From positions 1 through 38,390 of the forward strand of contig JAJYPN010000027.1 of NCBI GenBank assembly GCA_021795395.1: DNA of 38,390 nt. Reading direction: 5' to 3'. The notes under the pieces were generated by a model. It searched no databases, was not told the DNA's origin, and saw only the letters and a list, made by a program, of their open reading frames with translations. Source of the stretch: Pseudomonadota bacterium. GTDB taxonomy: Bacteria > Pseudomonadota > Gammaproteobacteria > Burkholderiales > Sulfuriferulaceae. The position numbers were made by a program, and so were the translations under genes. Shown here piece after piece: positions 17,192 to 27,153 of this stretch. Positions within the stretch are counted from its first letter, which is position 1. Every line of letters begins with the position of its first letter.

Positions 17192-18286
17192 ATGCGCGTC
17201 AATTTGCCGGTTACGGATATCGAATACGAATTGAAAGACGGAACCTCTATCGTTTCCAAAACTGATCTGAAAGGCAGAATCACCTATGTCAACCCTGCCT
17301 TTATAGAAGCCAGCGGTTACTCGGAGGACGAACTCCTGGACGAAGCGCATAATCTGGTGCGCCACCCCGATATGCCGGCAGAAGTATTTGCCGATCTGTG
17401 GATCACCCTGAGCGAAAGATTGCCCTGGACCGGGATGGTGAAAAACCGGCGTAAAAACGGTGATTATTATTGGGTGCTGACGAATGTGACCCCGCTACGA
17501 AAAAAACCGCCTACTATCGGTTATCTGTCAGTGCACAACAAACCCACACGCCAGCAAATCGACGAAGCCGAGCGCGTTTACCGCCTGTTCAAGGAAGGCC
17601 GAGCCGGCGGCATGAAAATCCGCCATGGCATGGTGATACGCGATGGATTGGTCGGCAAACTGCAAGCGGTACGCCGCATTCCCATCAATTTACGGATTAT
17701 GCTGACTGCCGTTTCCGGGTCGGCGTTGATGGTTACCCTCGGAATGCTCGGCTGGTGGGAAACGACCGCCCTGGCCAAAGCCGCGGGGGTGCAAAGCTGG
17801 ATACCGATACTGCTCGCCGTCGCCGGTTGCATCGGCGGCCTTCTGCTCGCACTGTTCGGTTATTTTATTTCAAGTACGATATTAAAGCCGATGGATCGCG
17901 CACTGGAAGTCGCGCACGCCATTGCGTGGGGTGATTTATCGCTGCGTTTCGAAATGAGCGAGTCGGATGAAACCGGATTGCTCATGTCCGCGCTCAATCA
18001 GATGAAAGCCAATCTGGTAGCGGCAGTTTCCGATGTGGAATCGCAGGCGTACAGTATCAGCGCTGCGGCGACTGAAATTGCCGATCTCTATTCCCGAATC
18101 AGTTTATCGCCGATCGACAGGGCCGCCATATCTGATAGCAACGCAATGGTTCAAAATCGCAGCGCAACTCAACCAGATGAAACGCCAACGCGGGAATCAC
18201 AAATAACGACGGCAGCAATGAAGTTGCAACGCAACGTGGCAAAACTGGAACAAATGATTAGCGTGTTCAAACTCGGCGATACCTAG
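17192..18286 (+). CDS. Aer-like PAS-TM-HAMP protein lacking the chemoreceptor signalling hairpin
   Basis: 364 aa. An Aer-type PAS domain (about 20-115; TYVNPAFIEASGYSEDEL, NLVRHPDMP, RRKNGDYYWV) is followed by two hydrophobic segments (about 167-186 and 204-224) and a HAMP domain (about 225-278). Aer-like receptors continue with some 200 residues of methyl-accepting coiled coil. Here the coil stops after ISAAATEIAD (about 298), about 40 low-complexity residues follow, and the protein ends KLQRNVAKLEQMISVFKL, which looks like the receptor C-terminus. The CheA/CheW-binding tip is absent, so it may not signal to CheA. AGGA lies 8 nt before the ATG. Confidence 0.82.
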   Translation: MRVNLPVTDIEYELKDGTSIVSKTDLKGRITYVNPAFIEASGYSEDELLDEAHNLVRHPDMPAEVFADLWITLSERLPWTGMVKNRRKNGDYYWVLTNVTPLRKKPPTIGYLSVHNKPTRQQIDEAERVYRLFKEGRAGGMKIRHGMVIRDGLVGKLQAVRRIPINLRIMLTAVSGSALMVTLGMLGWWETTALAKAAGVQSWIPILLAVAGCIGGLLLALFGYFISSTILKPMDRALEVAHAIAWGDLSLRFEMSESDETGLLMSALNQMKANLVAAVSDVESQAYSISAAATEIADLYSRISLSPIDRAAISDSNAMVQNRSATQPDETPTRESQITTAAMKLQRNVAKLEQMISVFKLGDT

Positions 18287-18326
18287 GTTCCAGGATATTT
18301 CGTCTTCTTCGCTTTCCTATGAAAGC

Positions 18327-18351
18327 ATCCGCGTCGCCTGGCGACGCGGAT
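18327..18351 (+). terminator. Strong 11-bp hairpin after the Aer-like gene
   Basis: ATCCGCGTCGC (18327-18337) pairs perfectly with GCGACGCGGAT (18341-18351) across CTG. It lies 40 bp past the stop of the PAS/HAMP gene. No T-run follows on either strand, so it may be a rho-type or bidirectional stop, or an mRNA-stabilising element. The rest of the gap to 18477 holds only the possible promoter at 18425-18454. Confidence 0.5.
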
Positions 18352-18424
18352 CAATTCCGATATGAATGGGCGAGCCGGAAATAAATAGCGAATTCGCCTG
18401 CGCTCAAGCTATAGTAATTATTAT

Positions 18425-18454
18425 TTGACGGCCAAGTTGCTGGTAGAATATTAC
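18425..18454 (+). promoter_or_regulatory. Possible sigma70 promoter for the DUF3683 oxidoreductase
   Basis: TTGACG (18425-18430) and TATTAC (18449-18454) are separated by 18 bp, which would place a transcription start about 15-17 nt before the ATG at 18478. The match at -10 is only 4 of 6, so this is a weak call. Confidence 0.33.
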
Positions 18455-18477
18455 TTTGGTAATGACAGCCTCGAGCC

Positions 18478-21400
18478 ATGAATAGTCCCCGCTTGCGCGA
18501 AATTCCGTACAATTATACCTCGTTTTCCGACCGTGAAATCGTCATTCGTCTATTAGGCAATGAAGCTTGGGCGGTACTCAATCAGCTGCGCGACGAACGC
18601 CGTACCGGCCGCTCTGCGCGTATGTTGTTCGAAGTGCTGGGCGATATCTGGGTGGTTTCGCGCAATCCGTATCTGCAGGACGATCTGCTGGCCAACCCGC
18701 AACGCCTGGATGCGCTCATTACTGCGCTGAATCATCGCATCAACGAAATCGAAACCCGCCGTCAGGATAATTCGCTGGTGGCACAAGTGCTCGCTGCCGC
18801 ACGCAAGGCGGTGATCGACTTCGAATCGGAATTCAAACGCACCAACCAGCAACGCCGCGAAATCGTCAAGAAACTCTCTCGCCATACGCGGCGCGACAAC
18901 ATCCAGTTCGACGGACTGGCTCGCGTATCGCACGTGACCGACGCCACCGACTGGCGCGTCGAATATCCGTTCGTCGTGCTCAACCCCGATACCGAGGCCG
19001 AAATCGCCTATCTGGTCAAGGATTGCATAGAGCTGGGGCTTACCATCATTCCACGAGGCGGCGGCACGGGATATACCGGCGGCGCAATCCCTCTGGACAA
19101 ATTTTCCGCCGTCATCAATACCGAAAAACTGGAAGCGCTATCCGCCATCGAAGTTATGCGCCTGGCGCAAACCGACCGGGATTACGCGACCATACATTGC
19201 GGCGCGGGCGTGGTTACGCAACGCGTCATGGAAGCGGCGGATCGAGCCGGACTGGTGTTTGCGGTTGACCCTACTTCCGCCGACGCCTCGTGCATAGGCG
19301 GCAACGTCGCGATGAATGCCGGCGGCAAAAAAGCCGTATTGTGGGGAACGGCGCTCGACAACCTGGTTTCGTGGCGGATGGTGACTCCCGATGCAGAATG
19401 GATGGAAGTGACCCGCATCGGCCATAATTTCGGCAAAATCCATGATGCCGAAACAGCTCATTTTGAAATTCGCCGGTATGCCATCGACGGCACTACTCCG
19501 GTCGGCGAACCGGAAACGCTTGCCATCCCGGGCCAGCATTTCCGTAAGGTCGGTCTGGGCAAAGACGTCACAGACAAGTTTCTGGCTGGTCTGCCCGGCA
19601 TCCAAAAAGAAGGTTGCGACGGCATTATCACGTCCGCGCGCTTCGTCTTGCATAAAATGCCGCCATACATCCGTACCGTATGTCTGGAATTTTTCGGACA
19701 GGTGCGCGATGCGGTACCGGCCATCGTCGAAATCAAGGGCTATCTCGATAGCCACGCCGACGCAACGCTGGCCGGGCTCGAACATCTGGACGCCCGCTAT
19801 CTGAAGGCTGTGGGCTACGCGACCAAGGCGAATCGCCATCATCGGCCCAACATGATTTTATTGGCCGATATCGTGGCCGATAACGAGTCATCCTGCGGAG
19901 ACGCGGCCGCTCACATCGTGCGTATCGCCAACGCCCGCGGCGGCGAAGGATTCATTGCGGTCAGCGTCGAAGCGCGCAAAAAATTCTGGCTGGACCGCGC
20001 GCGCACCGCAGCAATCGCCGCCCATACCAATGCGTTCAAGATCAACGAAGACGTAGTCATTCCCTTACCGCGGCTGGCCGATTACTCGGACGGCATAGAA
20101 CGCATCAATATCGAACTGTCGATCCGGAACAAGCTGGCATTACTCGATGAACTCAGCGGCTTTTTTCATGGCGAATTGCCTCTCTATAGCGATGACGAAA
20201 CCATAGCCGATCCGGACGCGACGGCGGAGCGCAGGATACGCACGTTGGAGCTCCTGCATATATGCCGTCGCCGCTGGGAGTGGTTGCTTACCAACCTGGA
20301 TAATTCCCCTGCCTCTGTTGAGTTGGGCATGAGCACCACCGAACTGATAGCGGCCAATTCCCATGTCAGCGTATTTCATGCTCTGCAGGATCATACTGTG
20401 CGCGTCTCATGGAAACGCGAAGTACGACGCGAAATCCAGCAGATTTTCAATGGCCGCGAGTATCAGCCGATATTGGACAAATGCGACGAGATTCATCTCG
20501 AAATTCGCAAGAGCCGGGTATTTATCGCCTTGCACATGCATGCCGGCGATGGCAACGTCCATACCAATATTCCGGTCAATTCCGACAATTACCTCATGCT
20601 GCAAACCGCCAACGCTGCGGTTGCCCGCATCATGCAGCTGGCACGCGATCTGGGCGGCGTGATATCCGGCGAACACGGCATAGGCTTGACCAAGATGGAA
20701 TATCTGGAAGACGCTGCCGTGGACAGCTTTGTTCGTTACAAACACAAGGTCGATCCGGAGGGCCGTTTCAACAAAGGGAAACTGCTGCCCGGCGCCGATT
20801 TGCGCAACGCCTATACGCCCAGCTTTTCCTTGCTCGAAACCGAATCCTTGATCATGGAAAAATCGGAAATCGGCGAAATTGCCGATTCGATCAAGGATTG
20901 CCTGCGCTGCGGGAAATGCAAGCCGGTCTGCACTACGCACGTGCCGCGTGCAAACCTGCTTTACTCGCCGCGCAACAAGATTCTCGCTACTTCCTTGCTC
21001 ATCGAGGCTTTTCTGTACGAAGAGCAAACGCGTCGCGGCATCTCGATCCAGCATTTCGACGAATTCAGCGATGTGGCCGATCATTGCACCGTCTGCCACA
21101 AATGTATAAATCCGTGTCCGGTCGATATCGATTTCGGCGACGTGTCGATCGCCATGCGAAATTTTTTGCGTAAACAGGGCAAACAAAAATTCAATCCCGG
21201 GACGGCTGCCAGCATGTTCTTCCTGAACGCTACCGACCCGACCACGATCAAGCTGACGCGCAAACTGATGATAGAGTGGGGCTATAAGGCTCAACGCCTG
21301 GCGTTTCAGGGCGCCAGAAAGCTCGGCCTGATCAGGCCGCAAGTCAAGCATCCGCCGGCAACTGTGGGGGTCGCGCCGGTCAAAGCCCAAGTCATACATT

Positions 21401-22308
21401 TCATCAACAAACCCATGCCGGGCGGGTTGCCAAAAAAGACCAGCCGCGCACTGCTGGGCCTGGAAGACGCCAGGATAGTTCCTGTCATTCGCAATCCGCA
21501 AAAATTGACGGAAGAATCGGATGCCGTGTTCTATTTTCCGGGTTGCGGTTCGGAGCGTCTGTTCTCGCAGGTCGGTCTGGCTACTCAAGCCATGCTGTTC
21601 GATCTCGGCACGCAAACGGTGTTGCCGCCGGGCTATCTGTGCTGCGGCTATCCGCAGACTTCTACCGGACAAGCGGATAAAGGCGAGGCCATTACGACCG
21701 AAAATCGGGTCTTGTTTCACCGAATCGCGAATACGCTGAATTACCTGGATATCAAAACAGTTATCGTATCGTGCGGCACCTGCATGGATCAATTGCTCAA
21801 ATATCAGTTCGAAAAAATATTTCCGGGCTGCCGGCTGCTCGATATCCATGAATACCTGATGGAAAAAGGATTGAAGCTCGACGGCATTTCGGGCATGCAT
21901 TATATGTATCACGATCCCTGCCATACCCCGATGAAAACCTACCAACCCCTGAAAGTCGTCAATCAGTTGATGGGTGAGCCCGTGACCTTATCCAACCGCT
22001 GTTGTGGCGAATCCGGCACGTTTGCCATTTCCCGTCCGGATATCTCGACTCAGGTGCGCTTTCGCAAAGAGGAAGAAATCCGCAAGGATGTCGCGCAAAT
22101 CAGGAATGTCACCGGCGAGGCTACGCCAGTCAAAATATTGACTTCGTGTCCGTCATGCTTGCAGGGTCTGGGACGGTATGACAACGATGCCGATACCAGC
22201 GCCGATTATATCGTCGTTGAAATGGCGAAAGCGATATTGGGAGAAAACTGGATGGAGGATTACATTACGCTCGCCAACCGGGGCGGCATAGAACGCGTAT
22301 TATTATAG
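18478..22308 (+). CDS. DUF3683 FAD-binding and Fe-S oxidoreductase (D-lactate/glycolate dehydrogenase-like fusion)
   Basis: 1276 aa multidomain protein. An N-terminal DUF3683 region (about 1-150) precedes an FAD-binding domain ([16 protein letters not shown] near 192-207; [15 protein letters not shown]) and an FAD-oxidase C-terminal domain with [10 protein letters not shown] and [14 protein letters not shown]. Two 4Fe-4S cysteine clusters follow: [11 protein letters not shown] near 808 and [14 protein letters not shown] near 869. Two CCG domains end it (PGCGSERLF near 1022 and YHDPCHTP near 1144, plus NRCCGESG). It combines GlcD/Dld and GlcF/GlpC parts, so it likely oxidises a 2-hydroxy acid such as D-lactate and passes electrons onward. 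The substrate is not known. It is common in betaproteobacteria. Confidence 0.9.
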   Translation: MNSPRLREIPYNYTSFSDREIVIRLLGNEAWAVLNQLRDERRTGRSARMLFEVLGDIWVVSRNPYLQDDLLANPQRLDALITALNHRINEIETRRQDNSLVAQVLAAARKAVIDFESEFKRTNQQRREIVKKLSRHTRRDNIQFDGLARVSHVTDATDWRVEYPFVVLNPDTEAEIAYLVKDCIELGLTIIPRGGGTGYTGGAIPLDKFSAVINTEKLEALSAIEVMRLAQTDRDYATIHCGAGVVTQRVMEAADRAGLVFAVDPTSADASCIGGNVAMNAGGKKAVLWGTALDNLVSWRMVTPDAEWMEVTRIGHNFGKIHDAETAHFEIRRYAIDGTTPVGEPETLAIPGQHFRKVGLGKDVTDKFLAGLPGIQKEGCDGIITSARFVLHKMPPYIRTVCLEFFGQVRDAVPAIVEIKGYLDSHADATLAGLEHLDARYLKAVGYATKANRHHRPNMILLADIVADNESSCGDAAAHIVRIANARGGEGFIAVSVEARKKFWLDRARTAAIAAHTNAFKINEDVVIPLPRLADYSDGIERINIELSIRNKLALLDELSGFFHGELPLYSDDETIADPDATAERRIRTLELLHICRRRWEWLLTNLDNSPASVELGMSTTELIAANSHVSVFHALQDHTVRVSWKREVRREIQQIFNGREYQPILDKCDEIHLEIRKSRVFIALHMHAGDGNVHTNIPVNSDNYLMLQTANAAVARIMQLARDLGGVISGEHGIGLTKMEYLEDAAVDSFVRYKHKVDPEGRFNKGKLLPGADLRNAYTPSFSLLETESLIMEKSEIGEIADSIKDCLRCGKCKPVCTTHVPRANLLYSPRNKILATSLLIEAFLYEEQTRRGISIQHFDEFSDVADHCTVCHKCINPCPVDIDFGDVSIAMRNFLRKQGKQKFNPGTAASMFFLNATDPTTIKLTRKLMIEWGYKAQRLAFQGARKLGLIRPQVKHPPATVGVAPVKAQVIHFINKPMPGGLPKKTSRALLGLEDARIVPVIRNPQKLTEESDAVFYFPGCGSERLFSQVGLATQAMLFDLGTQTVLPPGYLCCGYPQTSTGQADKGEAITTENRVLFHRIANTLNYLDIKTVIVSCGTCMDQLLKYQFEKIFPGCRLLDIHEYLMEKGLKLDGISGMHYMYHDPCHTPMKTYQPLKVVNQLMGEPVTLSNRCCGESGTFAISRPDISTQVRFRKEEEIRKDVAQIRNVTGEATPVKILTSCPSCLQGLGRYDNDADTSADYIVVEMAKAILGENWMEDYITLANRGGIERVLL

Positions 22309-22354
22309 CCGTCCGACCGTAGAAATCGGAAATTCGCTGCATCTGTCGGTGAAT

Positions 22355-22900
22355 CTAACGTCGATCAACCGCTTGAGTCGCCTTTGCTGTTAAACATTGC
22401 ACCAGATAATTAACGAGAGAGTGCACATTCTGCCGTCCGGTATCGATGACTAAATCCGCGATTTCCCGATACAGGGGATCGCGTTGCGCATACAAATCCC
22501 GCAGGCTGGCCTTAGGGTTCTGCGTTTGCAATAAAGGCCGGTTGCGATCGTGACGGGTGCGCTGCCATAATTCATCTATGGTGCCCCGCAAATAGATGAC
22601 CGTGCCGCGCTGCTTCAATTGCTCGCGGTTGGTCGCGCTCAACACCGCACCGCCGCCGGTAGCCAGCACAATTCCCTCCTGTTGGGTCAATTGCAGCAAC
22701 ATCTGTTCTTCACGTCTGCGAAATCCGGCTTCACCTTCCACTTCGAAAATCATGGGAATGGTAACTCCGGTCCGACGTACGATTTCATGATCGGTGTCGT
22801 AAAAAGGCCGGCGCAATTGTTTGGACAACAGCTTGCCTACGGTCGTTTTTCCGGAGCCCATCAAGCCCACCAGAAATATGTTATCAAAGCGATTATTCAT
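22355..22900 (-). CDS. aroK: Shikimate kinase
   Basis: 181 aa, usual length for AroK. It phosphorylates shikimate with ATP in aromatic amino-acid synthesis. Walker A is [12 protein letters not shown] near residue 14, the shikimate-binding Asp-Thr-Asp is in [17 protein letters not shown] gives the binding arginine and LATGGGAV the glycine triplet; the lid contains RNRPLL. In many Proteobacteria it is the gene after pilQ and before aroB. Here it is on the pilQ strand but 264 bp away, behind a terminator, and aroB does not follow. It probably has its own promoter in the AT-rich stretch 22950-23020, where no clear boxes stand out. Confidence 0.96.
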   Translation of the reverse strand: MNNRFDNIFLVGLMGSGKTTVGKLLSKQLRRPFYDTDHEIVRRTGVTIPMIFEVEGEAGFRRREEQMLLQLTQQEGIVLATGGGAVLSATNREQLKQRGTVIYLRGTIDELWQRTRHDRNRPLLQTQNPKASLRDLYAQRDPLYREIADLVIDTGRQNVHSLVNYLVQCLTAKATQAVDRR

Positions 22901-23125
22901 TGCATGCTATCCTGGCATGGCTGCTGCATGCCGTTTCGGCAGCCGGTAACTATACAGCGCGCACATAATGATAAATAAAAATGATTGGGATATCATTGTG
23001 TACGTATTCAACAAACGAAGACAAGACTCCTTTTGATCGAATTGCCCTCACCAATTGATACCGGGCCACGGCACCTTGCGCCTACAGTATTATATGCGAG
23101 ACCGTGTTGCATCGTGGTTACACAT

Positions 23126-23153
23126 AAAAAAGACGGAATGATCCGCCTTTTTT
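23126..23153 (-). terminator. Rho-independent terminator of the pilMNOPQ operon
   Basis: On the minus strand the RNA folds GGCGGA against UCCGUC (six pairs, one G-U) with a 4-nt loop, flanked by a 6-base A run and a 6-base T run. It begins 12 nt past the pilQ stop. The G-U pair becomes an A-C mismatch on the plus strand, so it is oriented for minus-strand transcripts. Confidence 0.8.
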
Positions 23154-23164
23154 ATCGATTATTG

Positions 23165-25426
23165 CTATTTGATCGTCATATCTTCTTTTACGATACGCGG
23201 AGTTATAAATACCAGCAACTCGGTCTTGTTATCCGTAGTCGTATTATCCTTGAATAAGTTTCCTACCCACGGCAAATCCCCGAAGAAAGGCACCTTGTCT
23301 ATAGTGACTTGCTTATTCTGATAATAGATACCGCCCAATACGACCGTTTCGCCGTTTTTGACCCGGACTTCCGTTTTCACCCGTTTGGTGTCGATAGGAT
23401 AAGCCAGCACTCCGCCGCTGCTGAATGGCACGCCGGGAGCGTCATCCTGCACTTCTATGGTCAGGATCACCGAATCGTTGTTCAGAATTTGCGGGTTGAC
23501 CAGCAGGCACAAGAAAGCATCAACGAAGGTGACGGTAGGCGGCGAAGTCGCCGTACCGGGCGTGACGTCGGGAATTTGCGTACCTTGCAGTATCACCGCC
23601 GGCCGCTGATTGGCAGTGATCACCCGCGGACTGGAGATGATTTTCCCTTTGCCGTCCGTTTCCATCGCCGACAATTCCAGATTCAACAACGCCCCGCTGC
23701 CCAGATTATACAAGGATAATCCCAGAGTCGCCGCGTTCGTTGCCGCAGACGGCAGGTTGACGTTGGTAGGATTGGCATTTCTGGGCGTCACAGTACCGCC
23801 GCTAAAGGCCGGTAGTGCATTGATCCCGGCAGTATTGGATGCTCCGGGCGCCGTACCGGACACGCCTCCCAGCGTCCCGCCGTTATTGGTGGTAAACGGC
23901 GAGGAAGCACCGAACTTGACGCCCAGATCCTTGCTGAACGAGTCGTTGGCCACGACCACCCGCGCTTCTATCATGACCTGGCGGGCAGGCGTATCGATCA
24001 GCTTCAACAGTTCGGCCACCTGATCCTGTTTGCTCGGAATATCGTCCACGATCAGCGTATTGGTCTGCAGTTCGGAAGTCGCGCTACCGCGCGCCGACAG
24101 GATGCGATTGGGATTGTTTGCCGTGGAAGTCGGCGTCGCGGCGGCTGCAGTCGCCGTCTGCGCCTTGATACCCTGGGCTTGCGCGTCGCAGGTCACGTCA
24201 GATCCGGTATCGCCTGGGAGCAAGGGCAAACCCAGCAACGAGCGAGCAGCCTGATCGGCTTTTTTGTAATTCAACTGATATTGTCGCACCACCAGCGGCT
24301 CTAATGACTCTATGCTCTGGCGCGATTCCATTTCCGACTTTTCCTTCGCCAGCAGTTCGTCCTTGGGTGCGACCCAGATGACGTTTCCGCTTTCGCGTTT
24401 ATCCAGCCCCTTGGCCTGCAAAATGATATCGAATGCCTGGTCCCAGGGCACATCCTTCAGCAGCAGCGTCAGGTTCCCCGTCACCGTATCGCTGGTAATG
24501 ATATTCTTGCCGGTAAAATCGGCAATCACCTGAAGCACGGAACGGACATCGGTATTCTGGAAATTCAGCGACAGCTTTTCGCCGGTATATTGAGGCTTGG
24601 AACCGTTGGCCTTGTTTGCTTCGTCGGTTTTGGGTCTGACTTCTATGATGAATTGATTATCGGTCTGATACGCGGAATAATCGTATTCGCCGGTAGGCTG
24701 TATCGTCATGTTGACGTTATCCCCCTGCGACTGCGTCTCGACGAATTTGACCGGCGTACCGAAATCGGTCACATCCAGCCGTCGCTGCAAACGATTTGCG
24801 ACATCGGTATTGATAAAATTGACCAGCAGGTTTTCGCCCTGTTTACGGATGTCTATGCCCGTCGTACTGTCGGACAAGGTAGCTATTACGCGCGCCGCTC
24901 CGTCCGAACCGCGGCGAAAATCGATATCCTTGATGGCATGTTTGCCCGAGCCGGCGACCGGTACGGCAAAATGCGTGGTTTCATTGCTGACCCCGGTAGT
25001 ATCGGACGCTTTCAGGGTAATAAATAAATCGTTGCCCTGTATGCGTGTCTCATACTGAGCCGGCTTGATCAGATTCAATACCAGGCGGGTCCGATCGCCA
25101 GCTTGCACGACATTGATGCTGCGTAGCGGGCCTTGGTTGACCAGAACGGTATTTTTACCGAGCCCGTTCGACGTATTCGCCAGATCCATCGCAATGCGCG
25201 GCGGTTCATTGACGGTAAAACTGGCGGGGCTGTTCTGCAAGCCTTGTTTCAGGGCGACCTTGATCAGGAGCCTGTCATTTTCCAGCGTGGAAAATTCGAT
25301 GCCGTTTACCGAATTGAGGATAGGTCCGACCTCAGCATGCACTTGCTGGATTGTTATGGCCATCAACCACACTATACCGAAAAACGTCAGTAGTCTTTGA
25401 CTCATTTGGGCGATATCCGTTTTCAT
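23165..25426 (-). CDS. pilQ: Type IV pilus secretin PilQ
   Basis: 753 aa from the ATG at 25426, which has AGGAG 9 nt upstream; the frame opens 14 codons earlier inside pilP. A signal peptide ends near QQVHAEVG. AMIN domains (peptidoglycan binding) fill the N-terminal third (for example LAFKQGLQN-like GLQNSPASFTVNEPPRIAMD). An STN/N0 domain follows (LSLNFQNTDVRSVLQVIADF), then an N1 region and the C-terminal secretin domain ending PFFGDLPWVGNLFK and TELLVFITPRIV. It forms the outer-membrane pore through which the pilus passes. A Gly/Asn/Ala/Thr-rich stretch in the secretin N-region is low complexity but in frame. Confidence 0.97.
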   Translation of the reverse strand: MKTDIAQMSQRLLTFFGIVWLMAITIQQVHAEVGPILNSVNGIEFSTLENDRLLIKVALKQGLQNSPASFTVNEPPRIAMDLANTSNGLGKNTVLVNQGPLRSINVVQAGDRTRLVLNLIKPAQYETRIQGNDLFITLKASDTTGVSNETTHFAVPVAGSGKHAIKDIDFRRGSDGAARVIATLSDSTTGIDIRKQGENLLVNFINTDVANRLQRRLDVTDFGTPVKFVETQSQGDNVNMTIQPTGEYDYSAYQTDNQFIIEVRPKTDEANKANGSKPQYTGEKLSLNFQNTDVRSVLQVIADFTGKNIITSDTVTGNLTLLLKDVPWDQAFDIILQAKGLDKRESGNVIWVAPKDELLAKEKSEMESRQSIESLEPLVVRQYQLNYKKADQAARSLLGLPLLPGDTGSDVTCDAQAQGIKAQTATAAAATPTSTANNPNRILSARGSATSELQTNTLIVDDIPSKQDQVAELLKLIDTPARQVMIEARVVVANDSFSKDLGVKFGASSPFTTNNGGTLGGVSGTAPGASNTAGINALPAFSGGTVTPRNANPTNVNLPSAATNAATLGLSLYNLGSGALLNLELSAMETDGKGKIISSPRVITANQRPAVILQGTQIPDVTPGTATSPPTVTFVDAFLCLLVNPQILNNDSVILTIEVQDDAPGVPFSSGGVLAYPIDTKRVKTEVRVKNGETVVLGGIYYQNKQVTIDKVPFFGDLPWVGNLFKDNTTTDNKTELLVFITPRIVKEDMTIK

Positions 25427-25439
25427 TGTTAACCACTCC

Positions 25440-25946
25440 TTATTGTTCTTGCAGTGTAAGCGCACCATCGCGCTCCGCCCAGTCGCCGGCGCTATCTTGC
25501 ACGGTTTCCTTTAATTTGACTTCCGTATCGGTAATGGATACGACCTTGCCAAAATTCTGGCCTAAATAATTACCGACTGTTACCGTATAGATAATATGTC
25601 CCGGAGTTTGAATCACCGCATAAATCTTGTTTTTCCGTTTTAAAACGCCGACCATCTTGAGGCTTTCCAGCGCAAACGACTCCAGCAGTTCCCTGGGGCG
25701 ATTCAAATCCGGTTGCAAACCGTTGCCTTCGCCGATTTTCAAGGTTAATTTCCGTGGCTTGAATGGGTCCGGCAAATCAAAGGCATTATAAGTAAAAGCT
25801 TCATAAGGTTTCATTTCCGGCAATGGCTCGACCTTGCCGCGTGAATTATTTCCGGCGTTTTTTACAAATTCCTTCAGATCGTCATGACCGGCTCCGGAAC
25901 ATGCCGACAGGCTTGATATCGCAAGGGCTACGATAAAATACTTCAT
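25440..25946 (-). CDS. pilP: Pilus assembly lipoprotein PilP
   Basis: 168 aa. The lipobox LSAC (Cys16) ends a lipoprotein signal peptide. The C-terminal beta domain matches PilP (LESLKMVGVLKRKNKIYAVI, HIIYTVTVGNYLGQNFGKVV). PilP is an inner-membrane-anchored periplasmic lipoprotein that links PilN/PilO to the PilQ secretin. Its ATG overlaps the pilO stop as ATGA (25943-25946), and pilQ starts 13 bp after its stop, all showing one operon. Confidence 0.95.
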   Translation of the reverse strand: MKYFIVALAISSLSACSGAGHDDLKEFVKNAGNNSRGKVEPLPEMKPYEAFTYNAFDLPDPFKPRKLTLKIGEGNGLQPDLNRPRELLESFALESLKMVGVLKRKNKIYAVIQTPGHIIYTVTVGNYLGQNFGKVVSITDTEVKLKETVQDSAGDWAERDGALTLQEQ

Positions 25947-26569
25947 TTTTTACCATTCCCCTTTTTGCTGTTTTTGTTTTGAGCCGCGATTTCGTCTTCG
26001 TCCAGATAACGATAGGTATTGATAACGGCATTCATATACAGTCCGCCGTCCTTATCGACACCGATACTGATATCATGCAAGGTAGCAATCCGCGACAATT
26101 GCGCAATATCGCTCGCGAATGCGCCGAAATCGTGATAAGTACCGGTAACGCGTATGCTGATCGGCAATTCGGCATAAAAATCCTTCGGCGTTTCCACGCC
26201 GGGTTTGAATAATTCGAATTGCAGACCGCGCCCGAGACCGGCCTGATTGATATCGCTGAGCAGCGCGTCCATCTGCGATCGATTCGGCAACTGTTTGAGC
26301 AAGGCGCCGAAAGAGTGGTCGATATCCACCAATTGCTGTTTGTAAATATCGAGATTGACCGCTTGGCGTTTTTTAGTTACAAAACTTTCCCGCAAGGTGA
26401 GTTCTTCCTGTTGCGAAGCGCTAAGCGTGGCTAATTGCGAGCTCCATACAAACCAGTAGCCTGCAAACAATACCAGCAGAAAAGCGATGGCCAGTACCGC
26501 CACTTTGACCGGCTTTGGCGCATTCGCCAGATCTTTCAGGTCGATATTGCGCAATTCGTTCAAATCCAT
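25943..26569 (-). CDS. pilO: Type IV pilus alignment protein PilO
   Basis: 208 aa bitopic protein. A cytoplasmic N-terminus (MDLNELRNIDLKDLANAP) precedes a single membrane helix near 27-47, a periplasmic coiled coil (about 50-100) and a ferredoxin-like C-terminal domain (VRVTGTYHDFGAFASDIAQL-like region). PilO pairs with PilN in the inner-membrane alignment complex. Start ATG is 2 bp after the pilN stop. The C-terminal residues are Lys/Asn rich. Confidence 0.95.
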   Translation of the reverse strand: MDLNELRNIDLKDLANAPKPVKVAVLAIAFLLVLFAGYWFVWSSQLATLSASQQEELTLRESFVTKKRQAVNLDIYKQQLVDIDHSFGALLKQLPNRSQMDALLSDINQAGLGRGLQFELFKPGVETPKDFYAELPISIRVTGTYHDFGAFASDIAQLSRIATLHDISIGVDKDGGLYMNAVINTYRYLDEDEIAAQNKNSKKGNGKK

Positions 26570-26571
26570 GA

Positions 26572-27153
26572 TTACCCCGTTTTCCCTGCATTATCGGCAT
26601 TTTTATTTTGGTCGGGCGCTACCAGTTGCACATCCAGACTGAACTCATTGGCGCGCAAGCCTTGCACCGTCGCCGATTTGATCTCGACCAGTGTGGCGCC
26701 TTCCAGCCACGGCGATGCATTCAAGTTGCGCATCAATGTCGACACACGGGCACTGGATTGAGCGTATCCCTGCAAATGCACCAGATTGCCGTTCTGTTCT
26801 ATCGACTTCAAATACACGCCTTCGGGCAGCCGGCGTACCAATTGATCGAGCAAATGCACATCCTGCGAACGATTAGTCTGCAGCGTTTCCACCACCTGCT
26901 TACGCGCAAGCAGAGCCTGGGTCTGCTCTTTCAATTTCTTGATATCGGCAATATCCTTGTCCAGCTTGGCGATTTCCGTTTTAAGATATTCGTTACGCAT
27001 CCGCTGACTGTAAATACGCGCTTCCAGCGTAATGTAACCCAGCACTATGATCGCTACCGCCAGCAAGGCGACCATCCCCAGCAAGATGCTGAAATGACGC
27101 AGGCGTGCGGCTCGGCGCATCTCCCGGTAAGGGAGCAGATTAATACGTATCAT
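26572..27153 (-). CDS. pilN: Type IV pilus alignment protein PilN
   Basis: 193 aa from the ATG at 27153. It begins MIRINLLPYREMRRAAR, the conserved PilN N-terminus that docks into PilM. One membrane helix follows (about 22-44), then a periplasmic coiled coil and a ferredoxin-like fold with LPEGVYLKSIEQNGN. The frame is open 31 codons further upstream, but that segment overlaps pilM and lacks family character. The ATG overlaps the pilM stop as ATGA at 27150-27153. Confidence 0.95.
   Translation of the reverse strand: MIRINLLPYREMRRAARLRHFSILLGMVALLAVAIIVLGYITLEARIYSQRMRNEYLKTEIAKLDKDIADIKKLKEQTQALLARKQVVETLQTNRSQDVHLLDQLVRRLPEGVYLKSIEQNGNLVHLQGYAQSSARVSTLMRNLNASPWLEGATLVEIKSATVQGLRANEFSLDVQLVAPDQNKNADNAGKTG

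Noticed and set aside
20407-21945. 512-codon open frame on the minus strand
   Set aside because: It lies wholly antisense to the DUF3683 oxidoreductase, whose domains and cysteine clusters are clear. The translation is Arg/Gln/His-rich with no family features, typical of a shadow frame.
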